DNA of 64,000 bases, taken from NCBI GenBank assembly GCA_036874045.1, contig JAZBRI010000011.1, forward strand, positions 14,650,001-14,714,000, written 5' to 3'. This DNA comes from Cymodocea nodosa. Lineage: Eukaryota > Streptophyta > Magnoliopsida > Alismatales > Cymodoceaceae. Both the position numbers and the translations under genes were made by a program. The notes under the pieces were generated by a model that saw only the letters and a list, made by a program, of their open reading frames with translations, searched no databases and was not told where the DNA came from. Shown piece after piece: positions 63,936-64,000 of the stretch (its first letter is position 1; each line of letters opens with the position of its first letter).

Positions 63936-64000
63936 CTTTGTTCTTTAACCAATACGTTTTCTTAAATGATGTAATCCTTCTTATTTCCAAAACAGTGAAA
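63936..64000 (+). repeat. Start of the copia 3' LTR, cut by the window end
   Basis: Matches the 5' LTR remnant at 60288-60354 with several substitutions, so the two LTRs have diverged. The rest lies beyond the window. Confidence 0.55.

Larger units (their letters stand above)
60288..64000 (+). mobile_element. Degenerate Ty1/copia retrotransposon, runs off the window
   Basis: Parts of a copia element in order. A 5' LTR remnant (about 60288-60420) is followed by a primer-binding site TGGTATCAAAG (60435-60445), matching initiator tRNA-Met use. Gag blocks follow: PVKLEEGNF and GHINETMVIPPINVANYV. A zinc-knuckle remnant (IYCKISHIALDCFHQ, first Cys lost) and the protease site WYVDSSASTHIT (about 61375-61410) come next. 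The integrase core is missing. Reverse transcriptase covers about 62945-63760: WELVSQESG, RWVYKLK, FETFSPVLKHTTI, the metal-binding YIDDIIIIT and LGLSITYQDDTFLLNQTHYI. Most of RNase H is deleted, leaving DQVVNIFTKGLYPRRHQML (about 63863-63920). Then a 3' LTR begins. Many stops and shifts make the copy inactive. It also carries a second LTR-like insertion (about 61700-62638). Confidence 0.85.

Overview
This is nuclear DNA of a flowering plant. Its protein genes are split by GT-AG introns, and it carries plastid-targeted proteins, NF-YC, HIPP, HVA22 and TPD1-like families, an RTE-type LINE and Ty1/copia elements, all in AT-rich spacers. GC-rich first exons beside AT-rich introns suggest a monocot outside the grasses (for example Zingiberales), but that is a guess. 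Nothing looks prokaryotic, viral or organellar.

Left part (1-13 kb): a decayed RTE LINE (95-1550); the last exon of a GLTSCR/BRIP-like chromatin-remodelling subunit gene (2219-2831, +); a dead tandem copy (3401-4460) and an intact copy (4912-5631) of a secreted TPD1-like cysteine-rich protein on the minus strand; and a seven-exon lumenal cyclophilin, CYP20-2 type (7990-11284, +).

Middle part (13-38 kb): a plastidic glucose-6-phosphate dehydrogenase (13180-17689, -) tail-to-tail with the cyclophilin; a DUF4408/DUF761 membrane protein with a long glutamate run (19209-19859, -); a repeat-rich gap with a 251-bp inverted-repeat element and a three-copy tandem repeat; an HVA22/TB2-DP1 protein (24643-25402, -) with ABRE and DRE sites upstream; a copia RNase H scrap (26187-26378, +); an OTU cysteine protease (29095-31663, -); and a two-HMA-domain isoprenylated metallochaperone (35976-37409, -).

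Right part (38-64 kb): a three-finger C2H2 protein like ZNF511 (42601-45005, -); an NF-YC transcription factor (48761-49489, -); a single-coding-exon DnaJ protein with DUF3444 (52824-55022, -); and a broken copia element (about 60288 to the window end, +) that carries a second, oppositely oriented LTR-like insertion.

The genes form no operon or cluster. Two neighbours act in the plastid (CYP20-2 and G6PDH) and several have stress-related family roles, but I see no sign that they work as a unit. I found no convincing undescribed system. The best leads are the decayed TPD1-like duplicate that keeps its promoter, the reading-frame conflict at the G6PDH transit-peptide exon, and an orphan promoter-like cluster near 50.2 kb. 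Exon boundaries were set by eye from splice consensus, reading phase and family alignment from memory.
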